DNA of 64,000 bases from Pseudomonadales bacterium (GTDB lineage: Bacteria; Pseudomonadota; Gammaproteobacteria; Pseudomonadales; UBA7434), in assembly GCA_028223755.1 (NCBI GenBank), contig JAOIUY010000001.1, positions 48,001-112,000 of the forward strand, given 5' to 3'. Shown piece after piece: positions 35,977-45,591 of this stretch. The first letter of the stretch is position 1, and each line of letters starts with the position of its first letter. Under the pieces are notes generated by a model. That model did not search any database. It was not told where the DNA came from and was given only the letters and a program-made list of their open reading frames with translations. Made by a program: the position numbers and the translations under genes.

Positions 35977-36435
35977 TTATTCGGCTGCGGTATCATCCGA
36001 GCTGGCTGGCTCGGCTTTCGCTGCACTTTCACTATCATCAGCAGCCTTTTCTGGCGCTTTTGCTGCTTCACTTGCAGCACGGGCATCGTAGCGGGCTTTA
36101 CGCTCACGCTGTTCAGATTCCGCTTTCATGATAGAAGACTCTTCAGTCACAGGCGCGTCGGTGCGAATCACAAGGTTGCGAATCACAGCATCGTTGTATT
36201 TGAAGTTGGTAGTCAATTCTTCCAACGCAGGCTGGGTCGCTTCGACATTCATCAAAACGTAGTGCGCTTTATGGATTTTGTTGATTGGATAGGCCAACTG
36301 ACGTCGTCCCCAATCTTCTAGGCGATGAACTGAACCGCCGTCTTTGTTAATAGCCGCAGTATATCTTTCGATCATACCTGGGACTTGCTCGCTCTGGTCC
36401 GGGTGGACCATGAACACGATCTCGTAGTGTCGCAT
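35977..36435 (-). CDS. rpsF: 30S ribosomal protein S6
   Basis: Binds 16S rRNA with S18 on the 30S platform. The first 100 residues show the normal fold ([33 protein letters not shown]-like [37 protein letters not shown]). The C-terminal extension is long and charged/Ala-rich (about 110-152), giving 152 residues; such tails are modified by RimK in E. coli, but here no terminal Glu-Glu is present (it ends AAE). First gene of its operon with a good promoter at 36553-36581. Confidence 0.97.
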   Translation of the reverse strand: MRHYEIVFMVHPDQSEQVPGMIERYTAAINKDGGSVHRLEDWGRRQLAYPINKIHKAHYVLMNVEATQPALEELTTNFKYNDAVIRNLVIRTDAPVTEESSIMKAESEQRERKARYDARAASEAAKAPEKAADDSESAAKAEPASSDDTAAE

Positions 36436-36552
36436 ATGTGCTCCCTATGGGATTATGCTTCCCGCAAATACCGCCGACTTGCCAGTCGATTGTCTTGCAG
36501 TGAAACAAGGAGTTAAGCCTTCAAACGCTCTGAGGGCGAAAAATGAGCGCGA

Positions 36553-36581
36553 ATTCTATGGAATGCCCACTTAAATAGCAA
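36553..36581 (-). promoter_or_regulatory. Sigma-70 promoter of the rpsF operon
   Basis: On the minus strand TTGCTA (36576-36581) and TAGAAT (36553-36558) are separated by exactly 17 bases. The downstream leader to the rpsF start is about 110 bases, and may carry the S6-S18 autoregulatory site, which I could not confirm by eye. Confidence 0.7.
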
Positions 36582-36690
36582 GATAAATAGCTGATAAACG
36601 ACAGCATTGGCCATTTTCGGGGAAGTTCTTCGGTTTTGAGCGGTGTTTATCGGGCAAATGATGGAAAAAGATGCTCGATAAACGAGTCGA

Positions 36691-37113
36691 TTAAGCGCTT
36701 AGCAACTCATCGTAAAGCGAAGATTCGGCTTCTATACGCTCGGCTACGGCGCTTAGTTCGGCTAGATAATGAGCGCGCGAAAGGCCGCAGTCACGCTGAA
36801 ACTCAAGCGCTACCAGATCATCCCACAGCGGTGCATCATCAGATACGCCCTGAGCAATACGCGTCAAAATCGCAATGGTTTCGTAATCAAAATCATGGGA
36901 TTGCTGGTACAGATAAACGTATTGGCGAAGCTTGGTGCTAGGCGCAACGCAACCGCAATAAGAGAGGCTAGAATCGACTTTTAAGCAAACATCGGGATCA
37001 ATCAGTGGCACATTGACCTCTGACCATTCATTAACAATGTGTTCGACTAAAAAATCAGGGTACGGCAATCCATCGTCCGTCTTCTGTTTAATATTGATAG
37101 TGAAATCCCTCAA
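36691..37113 (-). CDS. Uncharacterised 140-residue protein
   Basis: I do not recognise this protein. It is acidic, has no signal peptide or membrane helix, and is probably soluble and cytoplasmic. The N-terminus has a strand-like MRDFTINIKQ, then a Cys-containing middle (VCLKVDSSLSYCGCVAPSTK) and a helical C-terminus rich in Glu and Leu (AELSAVAERIEAESSLYDELLS). The Cys-Gly-Cys could bind metal but that is speculation. The reading frame is complete with base composition like its neighbours. It lies alone between rpsF and the DUF1631 fragment, on the strand opposite to the latter. Confidence 0.55.
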   Translation of the reverse strand: MRDFTINIKQKTDDGLPYPDFLVEHIVNEWSEVNVPLIDPDVCLKVDSSLSYCGCVAPSTKLRQYVYLYQQSHDFDYETIAILTRIAQGVSDDAPLWDDLVALEFQRDCGLSRAHYLAELSAVAERIEAESSLYDELLSA

Positions 37114-37503
37114 AAATGAATAACAAACTGAACCAGTGGCTGTTTAAAAGTTAAATCAAAAATTTAATTAAAAAAGACTCGATACTTATCCCTTTTCGAT
37201 ATCTTTTTCAGCCGTTCAAACTTTCAGGCCGCGCATCATAACTCCCTGAGAAATATAATAAAAGCCCTTCTTTTAGAACAAATCGTAACAACCTTAATCA
37301 CCTTTTAAACAGCTTTGTTAAACGAGTTATTAGCAGTGTTTAAAGTGGTAGTAGCAACTTACTCATAGCATGATGTCGCACACGTTTTTAAACACAAACT
37401 CGCAGAACACGAGCTGTTAGAAAAAATTTGCAATTCGACTTATCAATTCTTCCTATACTCAAAATTCTATTCACCCCTCTGCTCTCCATTAATGGAGGAG
37501 ACA
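37114..37503. other. Gene-free stretch before the DUF1631 remnant
   Basis: 390 AT-rich bases without a credible reading frame. It ends with a strong ribosome site (GGAGGAG at 37494-37500) directly before ATG 37504. I see no clear -35/-10 pair or hairpin. Confidence 0.55.
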
Positions 37504-37614
37504 ATGCTCAACGATTCTCGCAAAACATTGATTGACTGCCACTCTCGACTTCGGCAGTTCTGTCAAAGTCAGATCAATCTGTTTATCAACGCGGCCAGCG
37601 AAAACAAGCCATAG
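37504..37614 (+). pseudogene. Short frame with strong ribosome site, probable 5' remnant of the DUF1631 gene
   Basis: ATG 37504 follows GGAGGAGAC with ideal spacing and encodes 36 residues (MLNDSRKTLIDCHSRLRQF...ENKP) before a TAG at 37612. The helix-like start resembles the N-terminus I expect for DUF1631 proteins. The DUF1631 core resumes immediately in another frame: upstream of GTG 37620 that frame reads QRKQAIDCVGVLFDHIL. This suggests a frameshift together with loss of the N-terminal and middle part. It could instead be a short leader peptide. Confidence 0.45.
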
Positions 37615-37619
37615 ATTGC

Positions 37620-38840
37620 GTGGGCGTATTGTTTGACCATATTCTTAATGACAAGGACTTACACGACACCGTTAAATCACTGCTTATTCATTTACATACG
37701 CCACTGCTTAAACTCGCTTTATTGGATGAAACATTTTTAAGTAATCCCAAGCATGATGGCAGGCAACTAGTTAACCAATTAATATCCGCTGGTGCGCGCT
37801 GGGTTACTGATGATGCGACGACAAAAAACGATGTTTTTCGTCATATGCAAGCTATTGTGAAAAAAAATATCACCGACTTTGATCATGACAATAGCAGCCA
37901 AATTTTTACTCATCTCGCGGGTGAATTTAATACTTATATAGAAAAAATTCAGCGCCAAACAAGCGTCACTGAAAAGCGCAGCATTCAAGCCGCACAAGGC
38001 AAAGAAGCGTTAGAGTCAGGACGAAAACAAGTCACTATACTGATTGATAAAAAATTAGGTGATGAGCCACTACCCAAGCCTATTACGCAATTAATCAGTC
38101 AACCATGGAGCGCTTTTTTATCGTTTGTATTAATTAGACATGGCGAAGACAGTTTGCAATGGCAGGAGGCTGTTGATGTTATCGATAATCTGCTCTGGTA
38201 TATAGAACCGAAAATTAACAGCGAAGAAATTCAGCAAGCTGCTATTTTACGTGCTGAACTGAATGAAAAATTAAGCGATGGTTTAAGCTGCGTTGGCCTG
38301 AATGCCAACGAAATACAACAGCATCTAAATAGCCTAGCTATGTGCGCCAAACTCGCTACCGAAAATGCGCATGAATTGCCAGAAGCTAATCCAGAAGCTA
38401 GTAATGAAGACACCGCGCAACAATCAACAATAAAAAAATGTCCGCCAAATATTTTAGCGGCTGACTCAAAAAAACCGTCTACCCCAACCATTGATACTTT
38501 TAAAAAACCATTAACGTCAGTAAAAAAAGACAACGAAGAAGATGATATGGATGACGCGATAGCGGATGTTTTATCACTGGATTTTGGCACTTGGCTCGAC
38601 TGGCAGAAAGCCAATGAACCATCACGGCGATTAAAACTGACTTGGTACAACAAAAAAACTCAAAACTGCATGCTGTCTAATGCCATGGGGCAGCAAGTGA
38701 TGATAGCTGCCAATGAAATTGCACTGGGGATAAATCAGGGCTGGATAACCGTCAGCAATACTGAACTTAAAAAACCGTTTTTTGAGCGCATGTTAGAGAC
38801 CATGGTCGAACAGCTGCGACTCAAAACTCAATCAGCCTAA
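37620..38840 (+). CDS. DUF1631-family protein, N-terminally truncated
   Basis: A 406-residue frame that covers only the C-terminal half of a DUF1631 protein; the family is usually about 700 residues or more. The diagnostic block is here: VLFDHILNDKDLHDTVKSLLIHLHTPLLKLALLDETFLSNPKHDGRQL as two adjoining segments starting at residue 3. The region continues helical to about 240, has an acidic low-complexity linker (about 250-315), and ends with a beta-rich tail (LKLTWYNKKTQNCMLSNAMG) like the PilZ-like end of the family. Only a GTG start with no ribosome site is available, so the gene may be inactive or translated by reinitiation from 37504. A PilZ gene follows 26 bases later. Confidence 0.6.
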   Translation: MGVLFDHILNDKDLHDTVKSLLIHLHTPLLKLALLDETFLSNPKHDGRQLVNQLISAGARWVTDDATTKNDVFRHMQAIVKKNITDFDHDNSSQIFTHLAGEFNTYIEKIQRQTSVTEKRSIQAAQGKEALESGRKQVTILIDKKLGDEPLPKPITQLISQPWSAFLSFVLIRHGEDSLQWQEAVDVIDNLLWYIEPKINSEEIQQAAILRAELNEKLSDGLSCVGLNANEIQQHLNSLAMCAKLATENAHELPEANPEASNEDTAQQSTIKKCPPNILAADSKKPSTPTIDTFKKPLTSVKKDNEEDDMDDAIADVLSLDFGTWLDWQKANEPSRRLKLTWYNKKTQNCMLSNAMGQQVMIAANEIALGINQGWITVSNTELKKPFFERMLETMVEQLRLKTQSA

Positions 38841-38866
38841 ACGTTTTCGTTATAAGAGATATTGCC

Positions 38867-39241
38867 ATGTCACTACAAACACTTATGCCAAATGCTGGTG
38901 AGCAAGATTCACGTCGCCAACAACGAATTGAACCACAGAGGCCGATTTTGGTGGTTAACATCAATACTCAAAAACCTATGGGCGCACTGGTCAATATCTC
39001 GCTTGAGGGTCTTATGGTGATGAGTGACACGATCATTGATACCAATCGTATCTACCAAATAAGCCTGCAGCTCAACGATCCGGTCAATGGCCACAAATAT
39101 ATCGACTTAGGGGTTGATTGCCTCTGGAATCGAAGCGAAACCGAGAATCAGCGCTATTGGGCGGGCTTTCAGATTATTGATGCCTCACGATCATCACTGA
39201 ATCGTATCGAAATGCTGATCCGTGACCTTGACCATTCATGA
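38867..39241 (+). CDS. PilZ-domain protein (putative cyclic-di-GMP receptor)
   Basis: A 124-residue single-domain protein. The two c-di-GMP-binding motifs are present: the arginine-rich RRQQRIEPQR at about 16-25 and NISLEGLMV (consensus N/DxSxxG) at about 43-51. The remaining beta-barrel strands include QISLQLNDPVN and YIDLGVDCLWN, ending in YWAGFQIID. No membrane segment. It probably acts as a soluble adaptor for motility, adhesion or secretion. It may form a unit with the DUF1631 gene upstream. Confidence 0.85.
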   Translation: MSLQTLMPNAGEQDSRRQQRIEPQRPILVVNINTQKPMGALVNISLEGLMVMSDTIIDTNRIYQISLQLNDPVNGHKYIDLGVDCLWNRSETENQRYWAGFQIIDASRSSLNRIEMLIRDLDHS

Positions 39242-39442
39242 ATTTGACCCCACATGACTTTGACTATAATAGGGCTTGATCGCTTACAAAATCGCTGTTG
39301 CGAAAAAATTGACGTTAAATAAGACCACATAGCTCACCCTGACTATTCAATAATTATCCGCTCTGACGGTATAATCTCCCGCCTTCTAGATTAATAGACA
39401 CTCTAGACAACCATTATTATTGTATTTTTGCGGAGACACTCC

Positions 39443-40747
39443 TTGCATATCGATCAAGCCACACCTGCCGAGCTAGAGAATGCGCTAGCTGAACTAGAAC
39501 AACAGCACCATCAATTTATTGATCAGAATGTGCAGCTGGATCTTACCCGTGGCAAGCCTTCGACGGCACAGCTGGATTTATCCAATCCGCTAAATCAAAT
39601 TTTGGGTGACAGCACCCATGATGACGAAGGGACCGACTTACGCAACTACGGTCTGCTCGACGGCATTCCCGCAGCGAAGAAATTATTTGGCGCGATCTTA
39701 GGTGTCACTGACAGCGACTGCCAAAATCGCGTCTTTGTTGGCGGCAACAGCAGTTTGAGCTTAATGCACTACAGCCTCTGGTTTGCCTATCACCTCGGTA
39801 TTCAAGCTAACGGCACAGCTTGGCAAAATGAAGAGCAATCATCTGGCTCAACCACCAAGATACTTTGCCCTAGTCCTGGCTATGACCGTCACTTTAGTCT
39901 GTGTGCGCAACTGGGTATTGAAATGGTTCCGGTCGCACTGACAGGTCACGGACCTGATATGGACCAGGTCGAAGCATTAGTAAAAGCGGATGCTTCTATT
40001 AAAGGTATTTGGTGTGTACCACGTTTTTCTAATCCAACCGGCGAAGTTTATAACGAAGAAACTGTGTCGCGATTAGCTGCCCTCGGAAAAATCGCCGGCG
40101 ATAACTTTTTAGTGCTTTGGGATAACGCTTACGCGGTTCATAGTCTCAGCGAATCAGCTCCGGTTCTCGCTAGCATTGATGAAAAAGCAAAAGCTTTAGG
40201 TACACTCGACTCTGTCTTGCAATTTGGCTCAACATCAAAAATTACTTTTGCTGGTGCCGGCATTGGTTATATAGCCTCTAGTGAAGCCAATATCAAAGGG
40301 TTTACTAAGCACTTTGGTATGGCCTCTATAGGCTCTGACAAGTTAAACCAAATGCGTCATGTGCGCTTTTTACAAGACCAAGCAGGTATTGCTGCCCATA
40401 TGGCGAAACACGCTACCATTATTGCCTCAAAGTTTGCTGCGGTAGCCGATAGTTTAGAAGCTCATATTGCGAATACAGGAATGGGCGAATGGAGTAATCC
40501 TGAAGGCGGTTACTTTGTATCTTTTGATACCAAACCTGGTTTGGCAAAAGCTGTTGTAGCATTAGCGGCTGAAGCCGGTGTTAAATTAACGCCAGCAGGT
40601 GCTACTTTCCCCAATGGTAATGACCCATTAGATAACAATATTCGCATTGCACCGACTTATCCAGAATTAGCCGACGTAGAAAATGCGATGGCCGTTTTTG
40701 TTAACTGTGTAAAACTCGCAACGGTCAAACAAAAGTTAGCTGAGTAA
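39443..40747 (+). CDS. Aminotransferase, class I/II PLP enzyme (putative aspartate aminotransferase, PF12897 type)
   Basis: Pyridoxal-phosphate aminotransferase of the group that includes the Corynebacterium-type aspartate aminotransferases. I start at TTG 39443, which has GGAGAC six to seven bases upstream; another TTG at 39428 would place the ribosome site inside the frame. 434 residues. Visible features: LDLTRGKPSTAQLDLS near the N-terminus, FVGGNSSLSLMHY, the substrate-side WCVPRFSNPTGEVY, the Asp of LWDNAYAVHSL, and the PLP-lysine in FGSTSKITFAGAG. It stands alone between the PilZ gene and the rhomboid gene. Substrate is not provable from sequence. Confidence 0.85.
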   Translation: MHIDQATPAELENALAELEQQHHQFIDQNVQLDLTRGKPSTAQLDLSNPLNQILGDSTHDDEGTDLRNYGLLDGIPAAKKLFGAILGVTDSDCQNRVFVGGNSSLSLMHYSLWFAYHLGIQANGTAWQNEEQSSGSTTKILCPSPGYDRHFSLCAQLGIEMVPVALTGHGPDMDQVEALVKADASIKGIWCVPRFSNPTGEVYNEETVSRLAALGKIAGDNFLVLWDNAYAVHSLSESAPVLASIDEKAKALGTLDSVLQFGSTSKITFAGAGIGYIASSEANIKGFTKHFGMASIGSDKLNQMRHVRFLQDQAGIAAHMAKHATIIASKFAAVADSLEAHIANTGMGEWSNPEGGYFVSFDTKPGLAKAVVALAAEAGVKLTPAGATFPNGNDPLDNNIRIAPTYPELADVENAMAVFVNCVKLATVKQKLAE

Positions 40748-40767
40748 ATAAACTCGAACTACAGATC

Positions 40768-41496
40768 TTAGATTTGACGCCAACCATAACAAGGATGTTG
40801 TGCAAGTAACTTATCATCTTTAAAGCCCCACACTAAAATTGCACCAGCAACAAAGCCTCCAATGTGCGCCCAAAAAGCAACGCCTCCGCCTGTCGACCCT
40901 AAAGACGCAAAACCGCCCGCGAGCTGCACCAACATCCAATAAGCGAGCATCAATACAGCAGGCACACGAAACGTTGTTATAAAAACAAATAGAATAAATA
41001 GCAGGTGCACCTTTACTCGCGGATAGAGCATGATGTACGCGCCCATAACACCACCAATGGCACCTGATGCGCCCACCATAGGCAGTGCCGACTGGGTGTC
41101 AGCCAGTACTTGCGCCAATGCAGCACATAAGCCACAGAGTAAATAAAATAATGCAAAGCGCCGTGCGCCCATGGCATCTTCGACATTGCCACCAAACACC
41201 CACATAAACCACATATTGCCGATAATATGCATCCAACTGCCATGCATAAACATTGAACTTAATAAACCGGCCCAGCCCGCGCCACTATTTGCCGGACAAA
41301 TCCATTGTCTTGGCTCAAGCGAAATAACACCCCACAAGTCAGCCGGAATTAAACCGTACTGACAAACTGATTGCTCTAAAGTGTTTTGACTGCCCATACC
41401 TTGCAAGGCATACCAAGCCAAAGCGTTGAGCCCAATAATAATATACGTCACGTAGGGCGTATTAATTTGTGGGTTGTCGTCTTTTATTGGAAACAT
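40768..41496 (-). CDS. Rhomboid-family intramembrane serine protease
   Basis: Six-helix membrane protease that cuts substrates within or next to the membrane. The 242-residue protein has the motifs: HGSWMHIIGN (His85, His90, Asn94), the nucleophile Ser144 in VGASGAIGG, and the catalytic His211 in WAHIGGFVAGA. The sequence around LFYLLCGLCAALAQ matches helix 3. Complete active site, so probably active. It is convergent with the aminotransferase gene and divergent from arsH. Confidence 0.93.
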   Translation of the reverse strand: MFPIKDDNPQINTPYVTYIIIGLNALAWYALQGMGSQNTLEQSVCQYGLIPADLWGVISLEPRQWICPANSGAGWAGLLSSMFMHGSWMHIIGNMWFMWVFGGNVEDAMGARRFALFYLLCGLCAALAQVLADTQSALPMVGASGAIGGVMGAYIMLYPRVKVHLLFILFVFITTFRVPAVLMLAYWMLVQLAGGFASLGSTGGGVAFWAHIGGFVAGAILVWGFKDDKLLAQHPCYGWRQI

Positions 41497-41623
41497 AAAA
41501 TAAGTATCGTTAGCAGCAGATTTAAATTAAATAATAACTTACTGTACTTTTATATTAATCACAATAAGCTATGCAACAAGATTAAAAACAAGATCATAAA
41601 CAATAGCAACGACAAGGCTAAAT

Positions 41624-42364
41624 ATGAATGAAACATCACCACCACAAGATGAGTTACCTAACATTGCTTCATCGTCACTAAAATCAATTGATGAGAGCAC
41701 TTTACTCAGCCCTGCTGCAGTTAAGCATAAGCCGCGCGTACTATTACTGTATGGCTCACTGCGAGAACGTTCTTTTAGTCGCTTAATGATATTAGAAGCC
41801 GTGCGCTTACTGGAATACTTTGGCGCCGAAGCCCGCGTCTATGATCCTTCAGGTTTGCCACTGCCCGATGATAGCGATGCTGATCATCCTAAAGTTCAGG
41901 AACTACGTAACCTAGTCATTTGGAGTGAGGCTATGGTGTGGTGCTCACCTGAACGGCACGGTGCAATGACCGGCGTTATGAAATCTCAAATCGATTGGAT
42001 ACCACTTTCACTCGGCGCGGTGCGTCCAACACAAGGAAAAACTTTAGCAGTGATGCAAGTTTGTGGTGGCTCTCAGTCATTTAATGCGGTGAATCAAATG
42101 CGGATTCTTGGCCGCTGGATGCGTATGTATACCATCCCTAATCAATCATCAGTTGCCAAAGCGTTTTTAGAATTCGACGATAACGATCGCATGAAACCCA
42201 GCGGATACTACGATCGATTAGTCGATGTGATGGAAGAGTTAATTAAGTTTACATTGCTATTACGCAATCGCGCCGACTATTTAGTCGATCGATACTCCGA
42301 ACGCAAAGAGAGTGCTGATGAGCTCATGCAGCGAGTTAACCAAAAAAACTCGCCACAGAAATAA
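41624..42364 (+). CDS. arsH: ArsH NADPH-dependent FMN reductase (organoarsenical oxidase)
   Basis: Flavoprotein that oxidises trivalent methylated arsenicals to less toxic pentavalent forms. The 246-residue protein has the flavodoxin-like phosphate loop [14 protein letters not shown], the [22 protein letters not shown] region and [23 protein letters not shown], which are diagnostic of ArsH. The N-terminal 35 residues are extra and polar. AAGG lies six bases before ATG 41624. No arsR, arsB or acr3 is next to it; arsC is at 11.3 kb. Confidence 0.93.
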   Translation: MNETSPPQDELPNIASSSLKSIDESTLLSPAAVKHKPRVLLLYGSLRERSFSRLMILEAVRLLEYFGAEARVYDPSGLPLPDDSDADHPKVQELRNLVIWSEAMVWCSPERHGAMTGVMKSQIDWIPLSLGAVRPTQGKTLAVMQVCGGSQSFNAVNQMRILGRWMRMYTIPNQSSVAKAFLEFDDNDRMKPSGYYDRLVDVMEELIKFTLLLRNRADYLVDRYSERKESADELMQRVNQKNSPQK

Positions 42365-42368
42365 CAGC

Positions 42369-43703
42369 TTAAAGCAATTTACCACGCAAGGAATTAGGCA
42401 GCGCCTCACCAATTTCAGCATCAACAAATTGGCCGACTAAGGCAATGTCACCTTTGAAATTGACGACGCGATTATTCTCTGTGCGCCCTTGAATTTCGGA
42501 TGGGTCTTTTTTAGAAGGCCCCGTCACCAACAAACGTTGCTTGGTACCAACCATATTGCGACTAATTGTTTGCGCTTGCTGGTTAATACGATCTTGTAAA
42601 ATAGCTAAACGCTGTTTTTTCACTTCCATCGGTGTATCGTCACGCAAATCAGCCGCGGGGGTGCCCGGACGCGAACTGTAAATAAAGCTAAACGATAAAT
42701 CGTAATTAATTTCGCGAATCAAATTCATCGTATCTTCAAAGTCTTGATCGCTCTCGCCTGGAAAGCCAATAATAAAATCGGATGACATGGATAAATTCGG
42801 TCGAATTTTTTTCAAGCGTCGCACTTTAGACTTATATTCAAGAATTGTGTGGTTGCGCTTCATTGCCGCCAAGATTCGATCGGACCCACTCTGAACCGGC
42901 AAATGCAAATGATCAACCAGCTCCGGTACCTCAGAGTAAATATCGATAAGCGCATCGCTAAACTCTAACGGATGCGACGTGGTGTAACGAATACGATCAA
43001 CACCTTCTACTGCAGCGACATAACTAATCAGTTCAGCAAAATCGATGACTTCACCTAGATGGTTTAAGCCGCGGTAGCCATTGACGTTTTGACCCAGCAA
43101 ATTAATTTCGCGCACACCTTTATCGGCCAGCTGCGAGACTTCCGCTAACACATCATCAAAGGGGCGACTGACTTCTTCGCCACGAGTGTAAGGCACAACA
43201 CAAAACGTACAGTATTTGCTGCAGCCTTCCATTACCGACACAAAAGCACTGGGGCCATCGACACTCGGCTCAGGTAAACGATCGAACTTTTCTATTTCAG
43301 GAAACGAGACATCGACAATAACGGGGCCACTGGGTTTTTTCTCATCCATCATTTCGGGCAAACGATGCAGTGTTTGCGGCCCAAAAATCACGTCGACATA
43401 GGGCGCTCGTTTAGCAATCGCCTCGCCCTCTTGGCTAGCCACACAGCCACCAACACCGATTATAAGATCAGGGTTTTTTTCTTTTAATCCACGCCAGCGA
43501 CCCAACTGATGAAACACCTTCTCTTGCGCTTTTTCTCTTATGGAACAAGTGTTTAGCAAAAGCACATCGGCCTCTTCTGCATTGTCAGTGGCCACCAATT
43601 GGTGACTCTCTTCCAGCAGATCCGCCATCCGTGAAGAGTCATACTCGTTCATCTGGCAGCCATGGGTTTGAATAAACAGCTTTTTTGTCGGTTTTTCGGT
43701 CAT
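42369..43703 (-). CDS. miaB: tRNA-2-methylthio-N6-dimethylallyladenosine synthase MiaB
   Basis: Radical-SAM methylthiotransferase that completes ms2i6A37 in tRNAs reading codons starting with U. The 444-residue protein has the UPF0004 domain ([24 protein letters not shown] with their cluster cysteines), the radical-SAM triad [16 protein letters not shown], and a C-terminal TRAM domain (about 378-440). Convergent with arsH. phoH, ybeY, corC and lnt follow on the other strand after a DUF1820 gene, a variant of the usual miaB-phoH-ybeY-corC-lnt order. Confidence 0.97.
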   Translation of the reverse strand: MTEKPTKKLFIQTHGCQMNEYDSSRMADLLEESHQLVATDNAEEADVLLLNTCSIREKAQEKVFHQLGRWRGLKEKNPDLIIGVGGCVASQEGEAIAKRAPYVDVIFGPQTLHRLPEMMDEKKPSGPVIVDVSFPEIEKFDRLPEPSVDGPSAFVSVMEGCSKYCTFCVVPYTRGEEVSRPFDDVLAEVSQLADKGVREINLLGQNVNGYRGLNHLGEVIDFAELISYVAAVEGVDRIRYTTSHPLEFSDALIDIYSEVPELVDHLHLPVQSGSDRILAAMKRNHTILEYKSKVRRLKKIRPNLSMSSDFIIGFPGESDQDFEDTMNLIREINYDLSFSFIYSSRPGTPAADLRDDTPMEVKKQRLAILQDRINQQAQTISRNMVGTKQRLLVTGPSKKDPSEIQGRTENNRVVNFKGDIALVGQFVDAEIGEALPNSLRGKLL

Positions 43704-43998
43704 CTTTCGGTCATCTATCAGTCATGTATTAGTGCAGCGAGCATCATTTTAAAGCAGCAGTATTATCGAATCCTTATTAAAGGCTCATAAAACCGTGCAA
43801 AACAGGGCGCGCAGTATATCAGCAAAGCAGAATAAACGCCCCCGCTCGCCTTCGCCTCATACATTCATCAACGATGGCCATGTTACACTCTCAACCCTTG
43901 CAATCACCTCAATCGCCCCCATCATTGGGTCTAGCGCCGTAATGAGCCAGACAAAGACTCATTGCTTGAAATTCATATCGTCAGGATGTTATTGCCCC

Positions 43999-44340
43999 AT
44001 GGCTGAGCCTATCTACAAAGTGATCTTTCACAACCAGAACCAAGTTTTTGAAGTCTATGCGAAACACGTCTATCAAAGTGATATGTATGGGTTTATCGAA
44101 ATAGAAGGGTTTGTGTTTGGTGAGCGCTCACAGATGATTGTCGATCCTAGCGAAGAGCGGCTAAAAAATGAGTTTTCATCGGTAGCACGCAGCTATATCC
44201 CAATCCACTCTTTAGTTCGAATCGATGAGGTTGAAAAAGAAGGGGCTTCAAAGATCAGCGAATATAAAGGTGAGAACGTCACGCAGCTCAATTTATCTAA
44301 GCCGCTTAGCCCCCGAGGCAAATCAAGCGATTCAGATTAA
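43999..44340 (+). CDS. DUF1820-family protein
   Basis: A small soluble protein of unknown role, 113 residues from ATG 43999 (MAEPIYKVIFHNQ). A longer frame from 43795 lacks family support. The first 75 residues are the DUF1820 core: KVIFHNQNQVFEVYAKHVYQ, then YGFIEIEGFVFGE and IPIHSLVRIDEVEKEG. The C-terminus is Ser-rich and polar. AGGA lies 12 bases upstream of the ATG. The gene sits between miaB (divergent) and phoH, a place where I recall DUF1820 genes in related gammaproteobacteria. Confidence 0.82.
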   Translation: MAEPIYKVIFHNQNQVFEVYAKHVYQSDMYGFIEIEGFVFGERSQMIVDPSEERLKNEFSSVARSYIPIHSLVRIDEVEKEGASKISEYKGENVTQLNLSKPLSPRGKSSDSD

Positions 44341-44513
44341 CTGGCAAAATGAGCCTAAAATCTGCAAGCCTATGATAGTTAAGTTTTTTTCTATTTAATG
44401 AATCGAGCATGGCTGATAGCGCCATTAAAACAATCTTTGCAGCGCGAACAATATATCGTTATGCTGGTTATCACTAAGTCAATGAACCCGGTAAAAAAAG
44501 CCCATATCAAACC

Positions 44514-45587
44514 TTGAATAGCCCTATTCTTTCAGCCCATCTCACACTTGAGCCTAATGACACACGTAGACTTGCGAAACTCTGTGGTCCGCTTGATGCA
44601 CACCTGCGTCAAATCGAAAAGCGGCTGGGCGTTAAAATTAAAAATCGCGGTAATCGCTTTCAATTTGATGGCATCGATGACAGTGCCAACACAGCATCAG
44701 TGTTAGTTAATTCACTTTATAAAGACACGGCTAACAATATTGAAATCACTGCCGAATACATTCATCTTCACCTGCAAGAATCAGGTATCTCACAACTTAT
44801 GAAACCTCAAACCGATAATGCTACTGACAACAGTTTCAACAACAGCTCTAACAGTAACTCTAACAACAGCCTCGATAAAAACACTGAAAACAATGTTGTC
44901 AGCGCTGGTGATAGCCCTGGCATCCAAACGCGGCGTAAATTAATTAACCCTCGTGGCGATAACCAACAACGTTATATTGCTGCGATTCGTAATAATGATA
45001 TTAATTTTGGTATTGGGCCTGCGGGTACAGGTAAGACATGGCTCGCTGTTGCCTGTGCCGTTGAAGCCTTAGAGCAAAATCGTGTTGATCGTATTTTATT
45101 AGTTCGGCCAGCCGTTGAAGCCGGCGAAAAACTTGGTTTTTTACCGGGCGACTTAGCACAAAAAATCGATCCTTATTTAAGACCTTTATATGATGCCTTA
45201 TATGAAATGATGGGGGTCGATCAAGTCAGTAAATTAATGGAGCGCAATACTATCGAAGTTGCGCCTCTGGCATTTATGCGCGGTCGCACATTAAACAATA
45301 GTTTTATTATTCTCGATGAAAGTCAAAACACGACACGCGAACAAATGAAAATGTTTTTAACGCGTATTGGTTTTAATTCAACCGCTGTTGTTACTGGCGA
45401 TGATACGCAAATTGATTTGCCACACCGAAGAGACTCAGGGCTATTACATGTTGAGCAGGTATTAAAATCGGTTGAAGGACTTACCTTTACCCATTTTGAA
45501 TCAAGCGATGTTGTTAGGCACCCATTAGTTAAGCGTATCGTTGATGCTTATGCGGCAGATGATAAAAACAACAGCGTCGAAAAATAA
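44514..45587 (+). CDS. phoH: PhoH-like ATPase
   Basis: Predicted P-loop RNA helicase-like ATPase that accompanies the RNase YbeY. The frame opens at TTG 44514; the first residues ([24 protein letters not shown]) already match the family so no later start fits. 357 residues, the Walker A is GPAGTGKTW and Walker [12 protein letters not shown], with the conserved [15 protein letters not shown]. Residues 100-130 are an unusual Asn/Ser-rich linker between the N-terminal KH-like part and the ATPase core. It overlaps nothing and ybeY starts four bases after the stop. Confidence 0.95.
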   Translation: MNSPILSAHLTLEPNDTRRLAKLCGPLDAHLRQIEKRLGVKIKNRGNRFQFDGIDDSANTASVLVNSLYKDTANNIEITAEYIHLHLQESGISQLMKPQTDNATDNSFNNSSNSNSNNSLDKNTENNVVSAGDSPGIQTRRKLINPRGDNQQRYIAAIRNNDINFGIGPAGTGKTWLAVACAVEALEQNRVDRILLVRPAVEAGEKLGFLPGDLAQKIDPYLRPLYDALYEMMGVDQVSKLMERNTIEVAPLAFMRGRTLNNSFIILDESQNTTREQMKMFLTRIGFNSTAVVTGDDTQIDLPHRRDSGLLHVEQVLKSVEGLTFTHFESSDVVRHPLVKRIVDAYAADDKNNSVEK

Positions 45588-45591
45588 ATTC

